This document shows positions 1-8,096 of a DNA stretch of 64,000 bases, piece by piece. Under the pieces are notes generated by a model. That model was given only the letters and a program-made list of their open reading frames with translations. It did no database searches and had not been told where the DNA came from. Location: assembly GCA_002440705.1 (NCBI GenBank), contig DJVA01000005.1, forward strand, positions 1 to 64,000, given 5' to 3'. The position numbers were made by a program, and so were the translations under genes. Position 1 is the stretch's first letter; every line of letters starts with the position of its first letter. The DNA is from Flavobacteriaceae bacterium UBA6268. Its GTDB lineage: Bacteria > Bacteroidota > Bacteroidia > Flavobacteriales > Flavobacteriaceae.

Positions 1-2110
1 TGGGGCCATAAATTTCAGCCACCAAAGTAGACAAAACAGGAGGTCCCGGGGGGACTTCTACAATCTTTACATTAGCGCCATACTTACGCCCAATTCTTTG
101 TACATGACTTCTAACTTTTTTGGCAATGTCGTGGCTTTGTAAATCCCGATCTTCCTTATGCAATAGGTTTACCTGAATATCGGCCATGTTACTGCCTCCA
201 CGCATGTCGTAATGGCGCACCAAGCCATTAAAGGTGATGGGGGCAGAGGTGCCCACATAATTTTGATAATCCACCACCTCCGGTACGGTAGCTATGTATT
301 GTGCAATTTCCTTGGCCACTATGGCAGTACGCTCCAAGGTGGTTCCTTCGGGCATATCGATGACCACTTGAAATTCATTTTTATTGTCGAAGGGCAACAT
401 CTTTACTGCGACCGATTTGGTAAAAAACATTAAAACGGAACCCAATAATAGAATGATGGTTACCAAAAACATAAGGTTCCTTTTCTTGGGATTTTCAATC
501 AAAGGCTGTTCGATTTTTTTGTAAAGCTTGAAAATCCAACTGGTTTCCAACCCTTTTTCCTCTTTTTCGTGCTGTGAATCCTTTTCACGGAGCAAATGGT
601 AACCCAAATAAGGGGTAATGGTCAAGGCTACAAACAAGGAGAGGATCATGGCGATTGAGGCCCCAATAGGCATGGGGCTCATATAAGGCCCCATCATACC
701 GGAAACAAATGCCATAGGCAAAATAGCCGCAATGACCGTAAAAGTGGCCAATATGGTTGGGTTTCCTACTTCATTAATGGCATAAATGGCTGCTTGTTTG
801 AATGGCAAGCGCTTCATTTTAAAATGCCGGTGCATGTTTTCTGCAATGATGATGCTATCGTCCACTACAATCCCCACTACAAAAACCAAAGCAAAAAGGG
901 TTATTCTATTTAATGTATAGCCCAGCATGTAATAGCTAAAAAGCGTTAAGGCAAATGTTAATGGCACGGAAAAGAAAACCACCAAACCACCACGCCAACC
1001 CATGGCAAGCATCACCAATACAGTTACGGCTAAAATTGCAACTCCCAAGTGAAGCAAAAGTTCGCCAACTTTATGGGAAGCGGTTGCGCCATAATTTCGG
1101 GTTACTTCCACATGGACATCGGTAGGGATCAAGCTTTTTTTAAGCGCTTCCACTTTTGTGAGTATTTTTTCAGCAATTTGCATGGCATCGGCACCTTTTA
1201 CCTTTGCAACCGAAATAGTGACTGCAGGATATTCTGATTGGTATTTGGAAAAGACTTCATGGCTTTTGCCATAACCAAAACTCACATAGTTCTGAGGAGT
1301 TTGCGGGCCATCTTCAATGGTTGCCACCTGTTTTAAGTACACGGGAAAGTTTTTATGGACTCCGACCACAAGGTTCTCGACATCCTCTTGGGTTTTCAAA
1401 AATTGTCCTGTCGTGACCAAATATTCGGTATCATTCTGTACAAAACTTCCCGATTGGGCGCTTCCATTATTGGCCTGAACCATTTGCATAATGCTTAAGG
1501 CATCCAAGCCATTTTCGGCCAATTTGGACTTGTCGAGGACTACTTTTAGTTGCCTCGTTCTGCCTCCAATTTCTCTGGTAATGGAGACGTCTTTGATTTT
1601 TTCAATTTCGTTGGTAAGCTCTTCGGCAATCTGTCGTATTTGAAAATCGTTGTAATGAGCGCTCCACAGGGTGAGTCCTAACATGGGGACATCATCGATG
1701 GACCGGGTTTTGACCAATGGCGGGGTGATTCCTTTTTGAAACATGTTTTGATGTTTCATCAATTCATCATATAATTTCACATAGGAGTCCTCGGTATTTT
1801 CTCCTACATAAAATTGCACCACAATAACTGCCTGGCCATTCATAGCCATACTATGGATGTGCTCTACGCCCTTAATATTGCCAATAATTTTTTCCAGTGG
1901 TTTTAGAATCCTGCTCTCCACTTCTGCTGGACTTGCACCTGGATAGCCTATCATGACATCGGCCATGGGCACATTTATTTGTGGCTCTTCTTCCCGAGGG
2001 ATTAAAAAGGAACTATATGACCCAATAATCATTAGGGCCACCATCAATAAAATGGTGAGTTTCGAATGGATAAAAAAATCGGCTATTTTGCCTGAGATTC
2101 CTGCTTGCAT
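1..2110 (-). CDS. Efflux RND transporter permease subunit (5'-complete, runs off window)
   Basis: Inner-membrane proton-driven pump of the RND superfamily, third gene of a tripartite efflux operon. The frame is open from an ATG at 2110 to the window edge (about 703 codons), so the C-terminal third is missing here. A first membrane helix near residues 15-35 is followed by a periplasmic porter domain. Further on come the typical stretch GWRGGLVVFFSVPLTFALT and the TM4 motif VVGIVVDDSIIIAENMHRH with the paired Asp of the proton relay. The substrate cannot be read from sequence. It sits 37 bp downstream of the adaptor gene and shares the TolC promoter and its palindromic operator, which places it with the sulfur genes rather than with a classical drug pump. 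Confidence 0.95.
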   Translation of the reverse strand, partial: MQAGISGKIADFFIHSKLTILLMVALMIIGSYSSFLIPREEEPQINVPMADVMIGYPGASPAEVESRILKPLEKIIGNIKGVEHIHSMAMNGQAVIVVQFYVGENTEDSYVKLYDELMKHQNMFQKGITPPLVKTRSIDDVPMLGLTLWSAHYNDFQIRQIAEELTNEIEKIKDVSITREIGGRTRQLKVVLDKSKLAENGLDALSIMQMVQANNGSAQSGSFVQNDTEYLVTTGQFLKTQEDVENLVVGVHKNFPVYLKQVATIEDGPQTPQNYVSFGYGKSHEVFSKYQSEYPAVTISVAKVKGADAMQIAEKILTKVEALKKSLIPTDVHVEVTRNYGATASHKVGELLLHLGVAILAVTVLVMLAMGWRGGLVVFFSVPLTFALTLFSYYMLGYTLNRITLFALVFVVGIVVDDSIIIAENMHRHFKMKRLPFKQAAIYAINEVGNPTILATFTVIAAILPMAFVSGMMGPYMSPMPIGASIAMILSLFVALTITPYLGYHLLREKDSQHEKEEKGLETSWIFKLYKKIEQPLIENPKKRNLMFLVTIILLLGSVLMFFTKSVAVKMLPFDNKNEFQVVIDMPEGTTLERTAIVAKEIAQYIATVPEVVDYQNYVGTSAPITFNGLVRHYDMRGGSNMADIQVNLLHKEDRDLQSHDIAKKVRSHVQRIGRKYGANVKIVEVPPGPPVLSTLVAEIYGP

Positions 2111-2147
2111 TTTTCTGACAATTAATGGTTCTGCAAAATAATTTTTA

Positions 2148-3230
2148 CTACTGCACCGAAATTTTGGCACCATTGTACAACTTTCCATCCGCTGAAACAA
2201 TGTAAGATTCACCAGTTTTCAATCCAGAAAGTATTTCTACCTGCTCCCCAAAATTTTTACCAACCCGTAACCAACGTAAAATGGCTATGTCACCATCTCC
2301 TAATGTATAGAGCCCTGTTAATTGGCCCTCCCTTACCAAAGCATTTTCAGGAACCAGTATTTGGTTGCTTGTAGTAAGGGACGTCTTTTCAACAGGAAAC
2401 TGAACGGTCACAAACATGCCTGCCAAGATGGGTATATCCGTTGGAGCCAACGCAATCTTTACTAAGTATTGTCCTGCCGTGTTTTTGGCTGAGATGCTTA
2501 CTTCGGAAATGGTTCCTTGAAGGGTTTTTTCAATGGATTTGGCAAAAACCGATACCGTACCTCCATTTTTGATTTTGTTGATTTCCGATTCGGGAACAAA
2601 AGCCTGAACTTCGAAAGCACCAGGAGCTTCCATCGAGATTAAAGGCATCCCGGGATTGGCCATGCTTCCTTCGTCAATGGTTTTGCCCGTCACAATACCA
2701 CTGAAAGGGGCTGTAATGTTTGCGTAGGCAAATTGGGCGCTTACTTCATTCTTCATTTGATTGGCGGCTTCCAGTCGTGCTTTTGCCATTTCAAAACGAG
2801 CGGTCATGTCATCCAACTCTTTTTGTGAGGCACTGTTTTCTGCAAAAAGATTCTGAAAACGCTCGTAGTCTTTTTTAGCATTGTTGTAGGCAGCGGTGGC
2901 TTCTAAAATTCCTGCATTTACTTGGGCCAATTTGGCTTGTAAATCGGTGTTGTTTATGGAAATCAACAATTGGCCTTTTTTTACCTTTTCGCCCACCTTT
3001 ACATGGATTTTGTGTACAAACCCCATCATGCGGGTACTTAAATCGGCACTATTCACCGATTGTATTTTTCCACTAACAGTTAAAAAAGGATTGTTTGAAG
3101 TGGCATCCACAGTTTGAATTGTCACCGGAATGGGGGGAATGTTATTGGTCTCATTCCTGGAATCGTTGCCACAACTTAGGGTAGTCGCAATAACGAAGGC
3201 TAGAATGGTAAGGGATGGATATTTTTTCAT
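2148..3230 (-). CDS. RND periplasmic adaptor (HlyD/MFP family) lipoprotein
   Basis: Adaptor joining the RND pump to the outer-membrane channel. The N-terminus MKKYPSLTILAFVIATTLSC is a lipoprotein signal with lipid attachment expected at Cys20. A barrel-sandwich (lipoyl-like) half near residues 60-100 is followed by a coiled-coil hairpin of about 80 residues (roughly 100-165), then the second lipoyl half with the NITAPFSG motif, a beta-barrel and a membrane-proximal domain ending in GAKISVQ. Its 360 residues are normal for the family. The start lies 7 bp after the TolC stop, so the two are translated from one message. Confidence 0.93.
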   Translation of the reverse strand: MKKYPSLTILAFVIATTLSCGNDSRNETNNIPPIPVTIQTVDATSNNPFLTVSGKIQSVNSADLSTRMMGFVHKIHVKVGEKVKKGQLLISINNTDLQAKLAQVNAGILEATAAYNNAKKDYERFQNLFAENSASQKELDDMTARFEMAKARLEAANQMKNEVSAQFAYANITAPFSGIVTGKTIDEGSMANPGMPLISMEAPGAFEVQAFVPESEINKIKNGGTVSVFAKSIEKTLQGTISEVSISAKNTAGQYLVKIALAPTDIPILAGMFVTVQFPVEKTSLTTSNQILVPENALVREGQLTGLYTLGDGDIAILRWLRVGKNFGEQVEILSGLKTGESYIVSADGKLYNGAKISVQ

Positions 3231-3237
3231 TTTGAGT

Positions 3238-4539
3238 TTATTCTTTGGTTAAAAAACTAAGGTATGCTTGGGTGTAGTTGTATTGAAAAATACGTTGATA
3301 ATACTCCAATTGCTTTTGGGCATATTGGGTTTCGGCCATGAGGAGGTCGCTGGTTTTTTCTAGGCCTTCCTTGTACCGATTGGTCCTAATCCTTAAGGAT
3401 TCTTCCGATTGTTGCAATGCCAATTTTGATAATTCTAGGCTATTCCAGGCATCTTCCAACATGCGCTTTGCCTGCCGGAAAGTTCGTTGACTTTCCAATT
3501 TATACTGCTCCAATTCCAGTTTGGATTTTTCATAAGAAGCTTTACTTTTCTGAGTTTGTCCAAAGCGTTTGGAACCATCCAAAACGTTCCAGCTAAGACT
3601 TGCACCCACTAGATAACCATTGGCATCGGCCTGGAAAATTTCGTTATCATAAAGCTCATAACTTCCAAAAGCATTGAGCCGTGGTAAAAATGCCATTTTA
3701 TCAGCCTGAAAAGCGTTTTTATAAGCTTCGGAAGCATAGGTCATGGCCTTGATATCTGCACGATTTTCGGCATAATCCAAGGAGAGGTCCATGGTTGGGA
3801 CCGAAATAAGTGAATCGGATGGCTTCAGAACAAGGTGAAGCTCCGAACCCATGAGCACCGCTAAATAGTCGGAGGCATTCTTGATTTGACTTTTCGCAAA
3901 CTGTAGTTGGTTTTCCACTTCGGTTACCCTAACTTCCACTGCCAACAGATCGGCTTTTTGCAAATAGCCTTGAACAAAACTGTTCTGCGCCAGTTTGAGA
4001 TTGGCCTGGGCCGCTTCTTTTGCCTTATTGAGCACTGTAAGGCCTTGGTAAGCCAACTGAAGTTGCATATAGGCTTTCTGGGTTTCAAAGACTATGTAGT
4101 CTTTGGTGCGCTGCCACTGCAGTTGGGAAGCATCGTATTGGGCTTTAGCAGCTTTTCTTTGATACACCCCATCCATATTAATAAGGGGCTGTTGTACTTC
4201 TATCTTGGTGGCAAAATTGGTGGTACGGGCGGGATTATTTAACAAATTTGGGTCAAAGTCGCTTGGCGTTAGAATTTCCTGGTTAAGTTTGGATCCGAAA
4301 GCCATTAGGGGGTTGTTGGTCGTAATCCCTGTATAGGAAACTTGGATGTTGGGAAGGAAAATAGCCTGGGTTTGTCGGTAGTTTCCCAGGTTTTCTTCCA
4401 TTTGTTTTCCAGAGATCTGAACGGTCTTATTGTTTTCCATGGCCTCCTCCAAAGCTTCAGTTTGTGAGAGCAATCGAACTTCTTGGCCCCATCCAATGGT
4501 AACATGCATTATGGCGAGTATGGGAAAAATGAATTTCAT
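3238..4539 (-). CDS. TolC family outer-membrane efflux channel
   Basis: Outer-membrane channel of the tripartite system, first gene of the operon. The ATG at 4539 is preferred over the in-frame one 21 bp upstream because it begins directly with the signal peptide MKFIFPILAIMHVTIGWGQ. About 433 residues follow the two-repeat TolC plan: alternating long helices (for example around LTVLNKAKEAAQANLKLAQNS, kept short here) and short strands such as YLVGASLSWNVLDG. The promoter upstream carries the palindrome GTAACCTTTGTTAC, the same operator type as in front of SQR, peroxiredoxin, the second MBL-rhodanese gene and TauE, so the efflux system probably belongs to that regulon. Confidence 0.93.
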   Translation of the reverse strand: MKFIFPILAIMHVTIGWGQEVRLLSQTEALEEAMENNKTVQISGKQMEENLGNYRQTQAIFLPNIQVSYTGITTNNPLMAFGSKLNQEILTPSDFDPNLLNNPARTTNFATKIEVQQPLINMDGVYQRKAAKAQYDASQLQWQRTKDYIVFETQKAYMQLQLAYQGLTVLNKAKEAAQANLKLAQNSFVQGYLQKADLLAVEVRVTEVENQLQFAKSQIKNASDYLAVLMGSELHLVLKPSDSLISVPTMDLSLDYAENRADIKAMTYASEAYKNAFQADKMAFLPRLNAFGSYELYDNEIFQADANGYLVGASLSWNVLDGSKRFGQTQKSKASYEKSKLELEQYKLESQRTFRQAKRMLEDAWNSLELSKLALQQSEESLRIRTNRYKEGLEKTSDLLMAETQYAQKQLEYYQRIFQYNYTQAYLSFLTKE

Positions 4540-4557
4540 GTGTTTTTCAATTTTGGG

Positions 4558-4602
4558 CAAATATAGAATGACAGACCAAGGTGAGTCAGTAACCTTTGTT
4601 AC
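4558..4602 (-). promoter_or_regulatory. Promoter with Crp/Fnr-type operator for the TolC-RND operon
   Basis: On the minus strand a perfect -7 box TATATTTG (4565-4558, consensus TAnnTTTG) is preceded, after 23 bp, by the inverted repeat GTAAC-CTTT-GTTAC (plus coordinates 4589-4602). The palindrome centre lies about 41 bp upstream of the expected transcription start, the usual place for a class II activator. Four other genes in the cluster have the same arrangement with a 22-bp gap. Confidence 0.75.
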
Positions 4603-4607
4603 CTAAT

Positions 4608-4636
4608 AAAAAAGCTCCCTTTTGGGAGCTTTTAAA
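4608..4636 (-). terminator. Intrinsic terminator after SQR
   Basis: Ten-base stem AAAAGCTCCC (4610-4619) with GGGAGCTTTT (4624-4633) around a TTTT loop. It lies just downstream of the SQR stop and, on the minus strand, is followed by the U-rich tract. It separates SQR from the efflux operon. Confidence 0.8.
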
Positions 4637-4654
4637 CGATTGGAGTGGAGGGCT

Positions 4655-5917
4655 TTATACATTTTTCCCCTTCAGCATTTTGTTCCAATACAGGTTGGGG
4701 AGCATGTATTTTTTCAACATCCAAAGACGCCAATGTTCTTTCGAGCTGTTAAAGACAAGCATTTGCTTAAGTTTTGGGTCGGGGGTAAAGTTGTTTTGAT
4801 AGTCAAATTCAGCCAACACCATTTTACCATATCCAGTTACCAAAGGACAGGAGGAATAGCCATTGTAACTGTGATTGGTAGCTTCTTTATGTTCTTTTAG
4901 GAGCAGTAGGTTTTCCACTACCACGGGGACTTGTTTACGGATGGCGGCACCCGTTTTAGCGGTAGGCAATGCCGCAACATCTCCCAGACCAAAAATATTG
5001 GTGTATTTGTTATGCTGCATGGAGTGATGATCGACATCCAACCATCCAGCACTATTCACCAAATTGGAATCGCGCACAAACTTTGGTGCTGCTTGTGGTG
5101 GCGCTAAGTGTAACATATCAAATGGTATCTGGATATCCACATCACCAGTCATTTTTTCACCCAGTTCATTATTTTCATTGATTACACAACGGTTTTCCTC
5201 TGGAGCCGTATGATTGAAGTGGGCAATTTTGTTTTCCACATCAATTTCATAAGGGGCGTAAAAGGGTTTAAAATGAATGCCATACCTATCAATAACTTTC
5301 ATGAGGGTTTCCTTGATAGGTTTTACCCCAAAGATCACACTTCCGGGGGTGGCAAAAATGACGTTCGTTTTATCTTGCAACCCATTTTTGCGGAAATAAT
5401 CCGCTGCGAGATATGCAATTTTTTGTGGAGCTCCCCCACACTTGATAGGGGTGGTGGGTTGTGTAAATAAGGCATTACCCCCTTTGAAATTTTTAATGGT
5501 TTCCCAAGTGTGTTCCGGATCGATGTAATTGCTACAGGCAACACCCTTTTCGAGGGCTTCGGGGAGGCCCTTGATCATGGACGGTTCCATAACCAATCCA
5601 GGGGCTACAACCAAAAACTCATAAGTAATGGCACCATTTTCCTTGGTAGTAACTGCATTGTTATCTGGGTCGAACCCAGTTGCGTAATCCTGGATCCAAT
5701 CGACCCCTTTAGGCATTACTTCTGCCATGGGTTTTGCCGTTTTCTTATAGTCGTAGGCCCCGGCTCCTACGAGGGTCCATGCAGGTTGGTAGTAGTGGGT
5801 ATTGGCCGGTTCGATGATGGCTATGTCCAAGTTGCTGTTTTTTTGTAGCAATTGTGCCGCAGTCATGATTCCGGCGGTACCCCCACCGATAATCAGAATT
5901 TCATATTGTGATTTCAT
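4655..5917 (-). CDS. sqr: Type II sulfide:quinone oxidoreductase (FAD)
   Basis: Membrane-associated flavoprotein that oxidises sulfide and passes electrons to quinone, leaving sulfane sulfur as persulfide or polysulfide. The N-terminal FAD-binding fold has GGGTAG at residues 11-16 and a second nucleotide motif near GDVAALPTAKTGAA (312-325). The catalytic pair matches the mitochondrial SQOR type: Cys160 in PIKCGGAPQK and Cys357 in YSSCPLVTGYGK. The 420-residue length is typical. An amphipathic, Leu/Trp-rich C-terminus (about 395-416) fits membrane attachment. It has its own promoter with the GTAACAATTGTTAC operator and its own terminator. Neighbouring sulfurtransferases and persulfide dioxygenases support the assignment. 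Confidence 0.92.
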   Translation of the reverse strand: MKSQYEILIIGGGTAGIMTAAQLLQKNSNLDIAIIEPANTHYYQPAWTLVGAGAYDYKKTAKPMAEVMPKGVDWIQDYATGFDPDNNAVTTKENGAITYEFLVVAPGLVMEPSMIKGLPEALEKGVACSNYIDPEHTWETIKNFKGGNALFTQPTTPIKCGGAPQKIAYLAADYFRKNGLQDKTNVIFATPGSVIFGVKPIKETLMKVIDRYGIHFKPFYAPYEIDVENKIAHFNHTAPEENRCVINENNELGEKMTGDVDIQIPFDMLHLAPPQAAPKFVRDSNLVNSAGWLDVDHHSMQHNKYTNIFGLGDVAALPTAKTGAAIRKQVPVVVENLLLLKEHKEATNHSYNGYSSCPLVTGYGKMVLAEFDYQNNFTPDPKLKQMLVFNSSKEHWRLWMLKKYMLPNLYWNKMLKGKNV

Positions 5918-5940
5918 TCGTTAAATTTTTGGTCATTGGG

Positions 5941-5984
5941 GAAAAGTAACAAGTGTTTCCCGCAAAATTTGTAACAATTGTTAC
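5941..5984 (-). promoter_or_regulatory. SQR promoter with Crp/Fnr-type operator and a second half-degenerate site
   Basis: Perfect palindrome GTAACAATTGTTAC at 5971-5984, then 22 bp, then a -7-like box TACTTTTC (minus strand, 5948-5941; one mismatch to TAnnTTTG). A second, weaker copy GTAACAAGTGTTTC (5946-5959) lies 25 bp nearer the gene and overlaps the -7 box. Two sites would allow activation from the distal one and repression or co-operative binding at the proximal one. Confidence 0.72.
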
Positions 5985-5997
5985 AGTAGCGCAAAAT

Positions 5998-6579
5998 TTA
6001 TCGCTTCAGTAGTTTGAAAAACAATTCGTTACCAAATCGTTGAGGAATGGAATTGTAAGCTGGTGCCATAATTTCAACTTGGAAAAAGGGATTAAAGTAC
6101 TCGAGGTATTCTTCTTTGTTGCCTCCAAAAGGGGGTTGGTCGGTATTTAAAGGAATGTTGAAAAGAAGCCCAGCCAAAATCCCACCTGGATTTAGTAGGG
6201 AATGCATTTTTTCAGTATAACGCAATCTTTGGGATGGATGCAAGGCACAAAAAAAGGTTTGTTCAATGATGACATCGAAGGAATCGCCGAGTTCAAAAAA
6301 ATTTTGATGCAGTAAGTGGGTTTTTGGAAAGCTGGGAACTCTTTTTTCGAAATTTTGCAGTGCGGTTAAGGATAAATCGAGTATGAATAGATTTGAAAAA
6401 CCCAATCCGTGGAGGTACTCAGCTTCGTAGGAGTTTCCAGCACCCGGAATTAATATTTTTTTGGAAGTATCGGACCATTGGTCGAAATAGGCCTTCAAAG
6501 GAGGGGAAATAGCACCCAAATCCCAACCCGTTTGTTTGTTTTGGTATCGTTGGTCCCAATACAATTCGTCGAGAGCCAT
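5998..6579 (-). CDS. TPMT-family SAM-dependent methyltransferase
   Basis: Predicted small-molecule methyltransferase of the thiopurine S-methyltransferase superfamily. The family signature WDQRYQNKQTGWDLG opens the protein at residues 8-22, and SAM motif I is ILIPGAGNSYEAEYL (about 42-56). The acidic residue after motif II falls in FILDLS. The 193-residue length is standard for the family. Thiol or hydrogen-sulfide S-methylation is a reasonable inference from the neighbouring SQR and rhodanese genes, but sequence alone does not fix the substrate. It lies 6 bp downstream of the HMA protein gene and probably shares its message. The start ATG at 6579 gives the canonical N-terminus. Confidence 0.85.
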   Translation of the reverse strand: MALDELYWDQRYQNKQTGWDLGAISPPLKAYFDQWSDTSKKILIPGAGNSYEAEYLHGLGFSNLFILDLSLTALQNFEKRVPSFPKTHLLHQNFFELGDSFDVIIEQTFFCALHPSQRLRYTEKMHSLLNPGGILAGLLFNIPLNTDQPPFGGNKEEYLEYFNPFFQVEIMAPAYNSIPQRFGNELFFKLLKR

Positions 6580-6585
6580 GGATGC

Positions 6586-6855
6586 TTAACTGCTTAATTT
6601 TCCTGTAGCACAACTTACAAAGGATTTGGCTTTGGTAAGCATAGAATTTTTGGTGCCTTCTGGGGGATAACCAATTTCAATAAGCTTGTTTTCAACTTTT
6701 TGAAAAGCAGCTTCATTTGTGGCATTGAAGGATACCGTGCTCGTTTGTACTTCTACAGCAATAGCACTGATCTCCTCGATTGTGGCTAATTTTTCAGAAA
6801 TGGTTTTGGCACAACCGCCACATTTTAGATTCTGTACTTGCAAACTATAGTTCAT
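6586..6855 (-). CDS. Heavy-metal-associated (HMA) domain protein, copper-chaperone-like
   Basis: Small soluble ferredoxin-fold protein (89 residues from the ATG at 6855). It has the metal-binding CxxC motif in LKCGGCAKTI near residues 10-19 and the beta-alpha-beta-beta-alpha-beta plan of HMA domains. An upstream ATG at 6885 would overlap the rhodanese gene and add a non-conserved tail, so the internal start is preferred. The C-terminus is longer than in simple CopZ proteins and carries one more cysteine (SFVSCATGK). It is sandwiched between a secreted rhodanese and a TPMT methyltransferase. Binding of copper or another thiophilic metal is likely; the link to sulfur handling is inferred. Confidence 0.85.
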   Translation of the reverse strand: MNYSLQVQNLKCGGCAKTISEKLATIEEISAIAVEVQTSTVSFNATNEAAFQKVENKLIEIGYPPEGTKNSMLTKAKSFVSCATGKLSS

Positions 6856-6874
6856 CACCGTACGTGTAAGATTA

Positions 6875-7237
6875 TTACCATCCAAGGTAACCGCCCCTTA
6901 AGTCATAAATTTCCCTAAACCCCATGGCTTCCAAAAGGGCCGCTGCTTTTTGGCTTCTATTTCCCGAACGGCAATAAACGTATACGGGTTTTTCTTTATC
7001 GAGTTTTTCAAAGGAATTCGTAAAGTTTCCCTGATCAAAGTAGTCAATGTTGCGGGCATTGTTAATATGGCCTGCTTCATATTCTTGGGGTGTTCTCACA
7101 TCTACCAACTGAATACTGTCGGCTTCAATGGCTTTTTTAAAGGTTTCCTTATCAAGGATTTTGATGGCATCGGTTTCCTGGGCTTTTGCGCCAAAGAGGG
7201 TTGCGAAAAATGACATAAGAAGGATTGTTTTTTTCAT
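6875..7237 (-). CDS. Secreted single-domain rhodanese
   Basis: Periplasmic sulfurtransferase. Signal peptide MKKTILLMSFFATLFGAKAQ is followed by one rhodanese domain with the start motif VDVRTPQEYEAGHI and the active-site loop YCRSGNRS, with its catalytic Cys. The end GGYLGW is slightly shorter than usual but contains the final rhodanese motif. It would transfer sulfane sulfur from persulfide or thiosulfate to a thiol acceptor outside the cytoplasm. It heads the gene group rhodanese-HMA-methyltransferase. A strong terminator lies between it and the upstream peroxiredoxin, and no clear promoter was found for it. Confidence 0.92.
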   Translation of the reverse strand: MKKTILLMSFFATLFGAKAQETDAIKILDKETFKKAIEADSIQLVDVRTPQEYEAGHINNARNIDYFDQGNFTNSFEKLDKEKPVYVYCRSGNRSQKAAALLEAMGFREIYDLRGGYLGW

Positions 7238-7257
7238 GAAACTTTTTGGTTTAAAAT

Positions 7258-7290
7258 AGAAGTAGCCCTAAAGGTAGGGCTACTTCTTTA
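7258..7290 (-). terminator. Strong intrinsic terminator after peroxiredoxin
   Basis: A 13-bp perfect stem, AGAAGTAGCCCTA (7258-7270) with TAGGGCTACTTCT (7275-7287), and a four-base loop AAGG, between the peroxiredoxin and rhodanese genes. Confidence 0.82.
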
Positions 7291-7299
7291 ATCAACCAA

Positions 7300-7968
7300 C
7301 TAACCAACGATTTCTTCCAACTCTTTCTTAGCTAGATAGAAATCGATTTTTTCACAAGAATCATCCAAGATTCTTGCTTCCATTTCTTTCAAGGTCTTTG
7401 GAGGAGGGACAATTACCTTATCTCCCCTTTTCCAATCCAAAGGCATGGCAACTTTATGTTTATCTGAAGTTTGAAGGGCTTCAAGGGCGCGTAAAATTTC
7501 GTTCATGTTCCTTCCCACGTTCAATGGGTAGTACATGATAAGGCGAATTTTTTTGGCCGGATCAATAAAGAAAACGGCACGTACTGCTGCGGTTTCACTT
7601 TCGTTGGGTTGCAACATGCCATACAACTTTGAAACCTTCATATCAATATCTGCAATGATGGGAAAATCAAAATATACACCTGTATTTTTGCGTACGTTAT
7701 CTACCCATCCTAAGTGGGCATGAATGCTATCGATACTCAACCCCAAAAGTTCTGTATTTAAAGCATCAAATTCTGGTTTTCGAATTGCAAAGCCACTCAT
7801 TTCAGTGGTACATACTGGGGTAAAATCGGCAGGATGCGAAAACATCACAATCCATCGGTCCTTGGCAAAATCGCTAAGTTTTATTTTTCCCTTGGTAGTA
7901 ATGGCTTCAAAATCTGGAGCAAAATCACCAATGCGGGGCATGGTTGTATTTGTATTTTGTACTTCCAT
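7300..7968 (-). CDS. 1-Cys peroxiredoxin (Prx6 type)
   Basis: Thiol peroxidase reducing hydrogen peroxide, organic peroxides and possibly persulfide-derived oxidants. The peroxidatic motif is FSHPADFTPVCTTEM with Cys53, and the C-terminal 1-Cys Prx extension (WKRGDKVIVPPPKT onwards) is present; total 222 residues, normal for Prx6. Another cysteine, Cys205, lies near the C-terminus. It has a single-gene unit: promoter with operator upstream and a strong terminator downstream. Co-ordination with SQR through the shared operator suggests a role in oxidative by-products of sulfide oxidation, which is inference. Confidence 0.94.
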   Translation of the reverse strand: MEVQNTNTTMPRIGDFAPDFEAITTKGKIKLSDFAKDRWIVMFSHPADFTPVCTTEMSGFAIRKPEFDALNTELLGLSIDSIHAHLGWVDNVRKNTGVYFDFPIIADIDMKVSKLYGMLQPNESETAAVRAVFFIDPAKKIRLIMYYPLNVGRNMNEILRALEALQTSDKHKVAMPLDWKRGDKVIVPPPKTLKEMEARILDDSCEKIDFYLAKKELEEIVG

Positions 7969-7989
7969 CGTCTAATCATTAATTTAAAT

Positions 7990-8033
7990 CAAAAGTACCC
8001 AATGTGTGCATTTCATACAGTAACACTTGTTAC
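7990..8033 (-). promoter_or_regulatory. Peroxiredoxin promoter with Crp/Fnr-type operator
   Basis: Minus-strand -7 box TACTTTTG (7997-7990), an exact TAnnTTTG match, preceded after 22 bp by the palindrome GTAACACTTGTTAC (8020-8033). The start codon is at 7968, giving a leader of about 20 nt. Confidence 0.78.
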
Positions 8034-8049
8034 ACAACTTAAATTTTAT

Positions 8050-8077
8050 AAGAAAAGGGGCCTAAAGCCCCTTTTTA
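8050..8077 (-). terminator. Intrinsic terminator after first MBL-rhodanese gene
   Basis: Nine-base stem AAAAGGGGC (8053-8061) with GCCCCTTTT (8067-8075), loop CTAAA, about 20 bp downstream of the stop at 8097 on the minus strand. Confidence 0.78.
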
Positions 8078-8096
8078 GCATAATTTTCCTTTGTAT

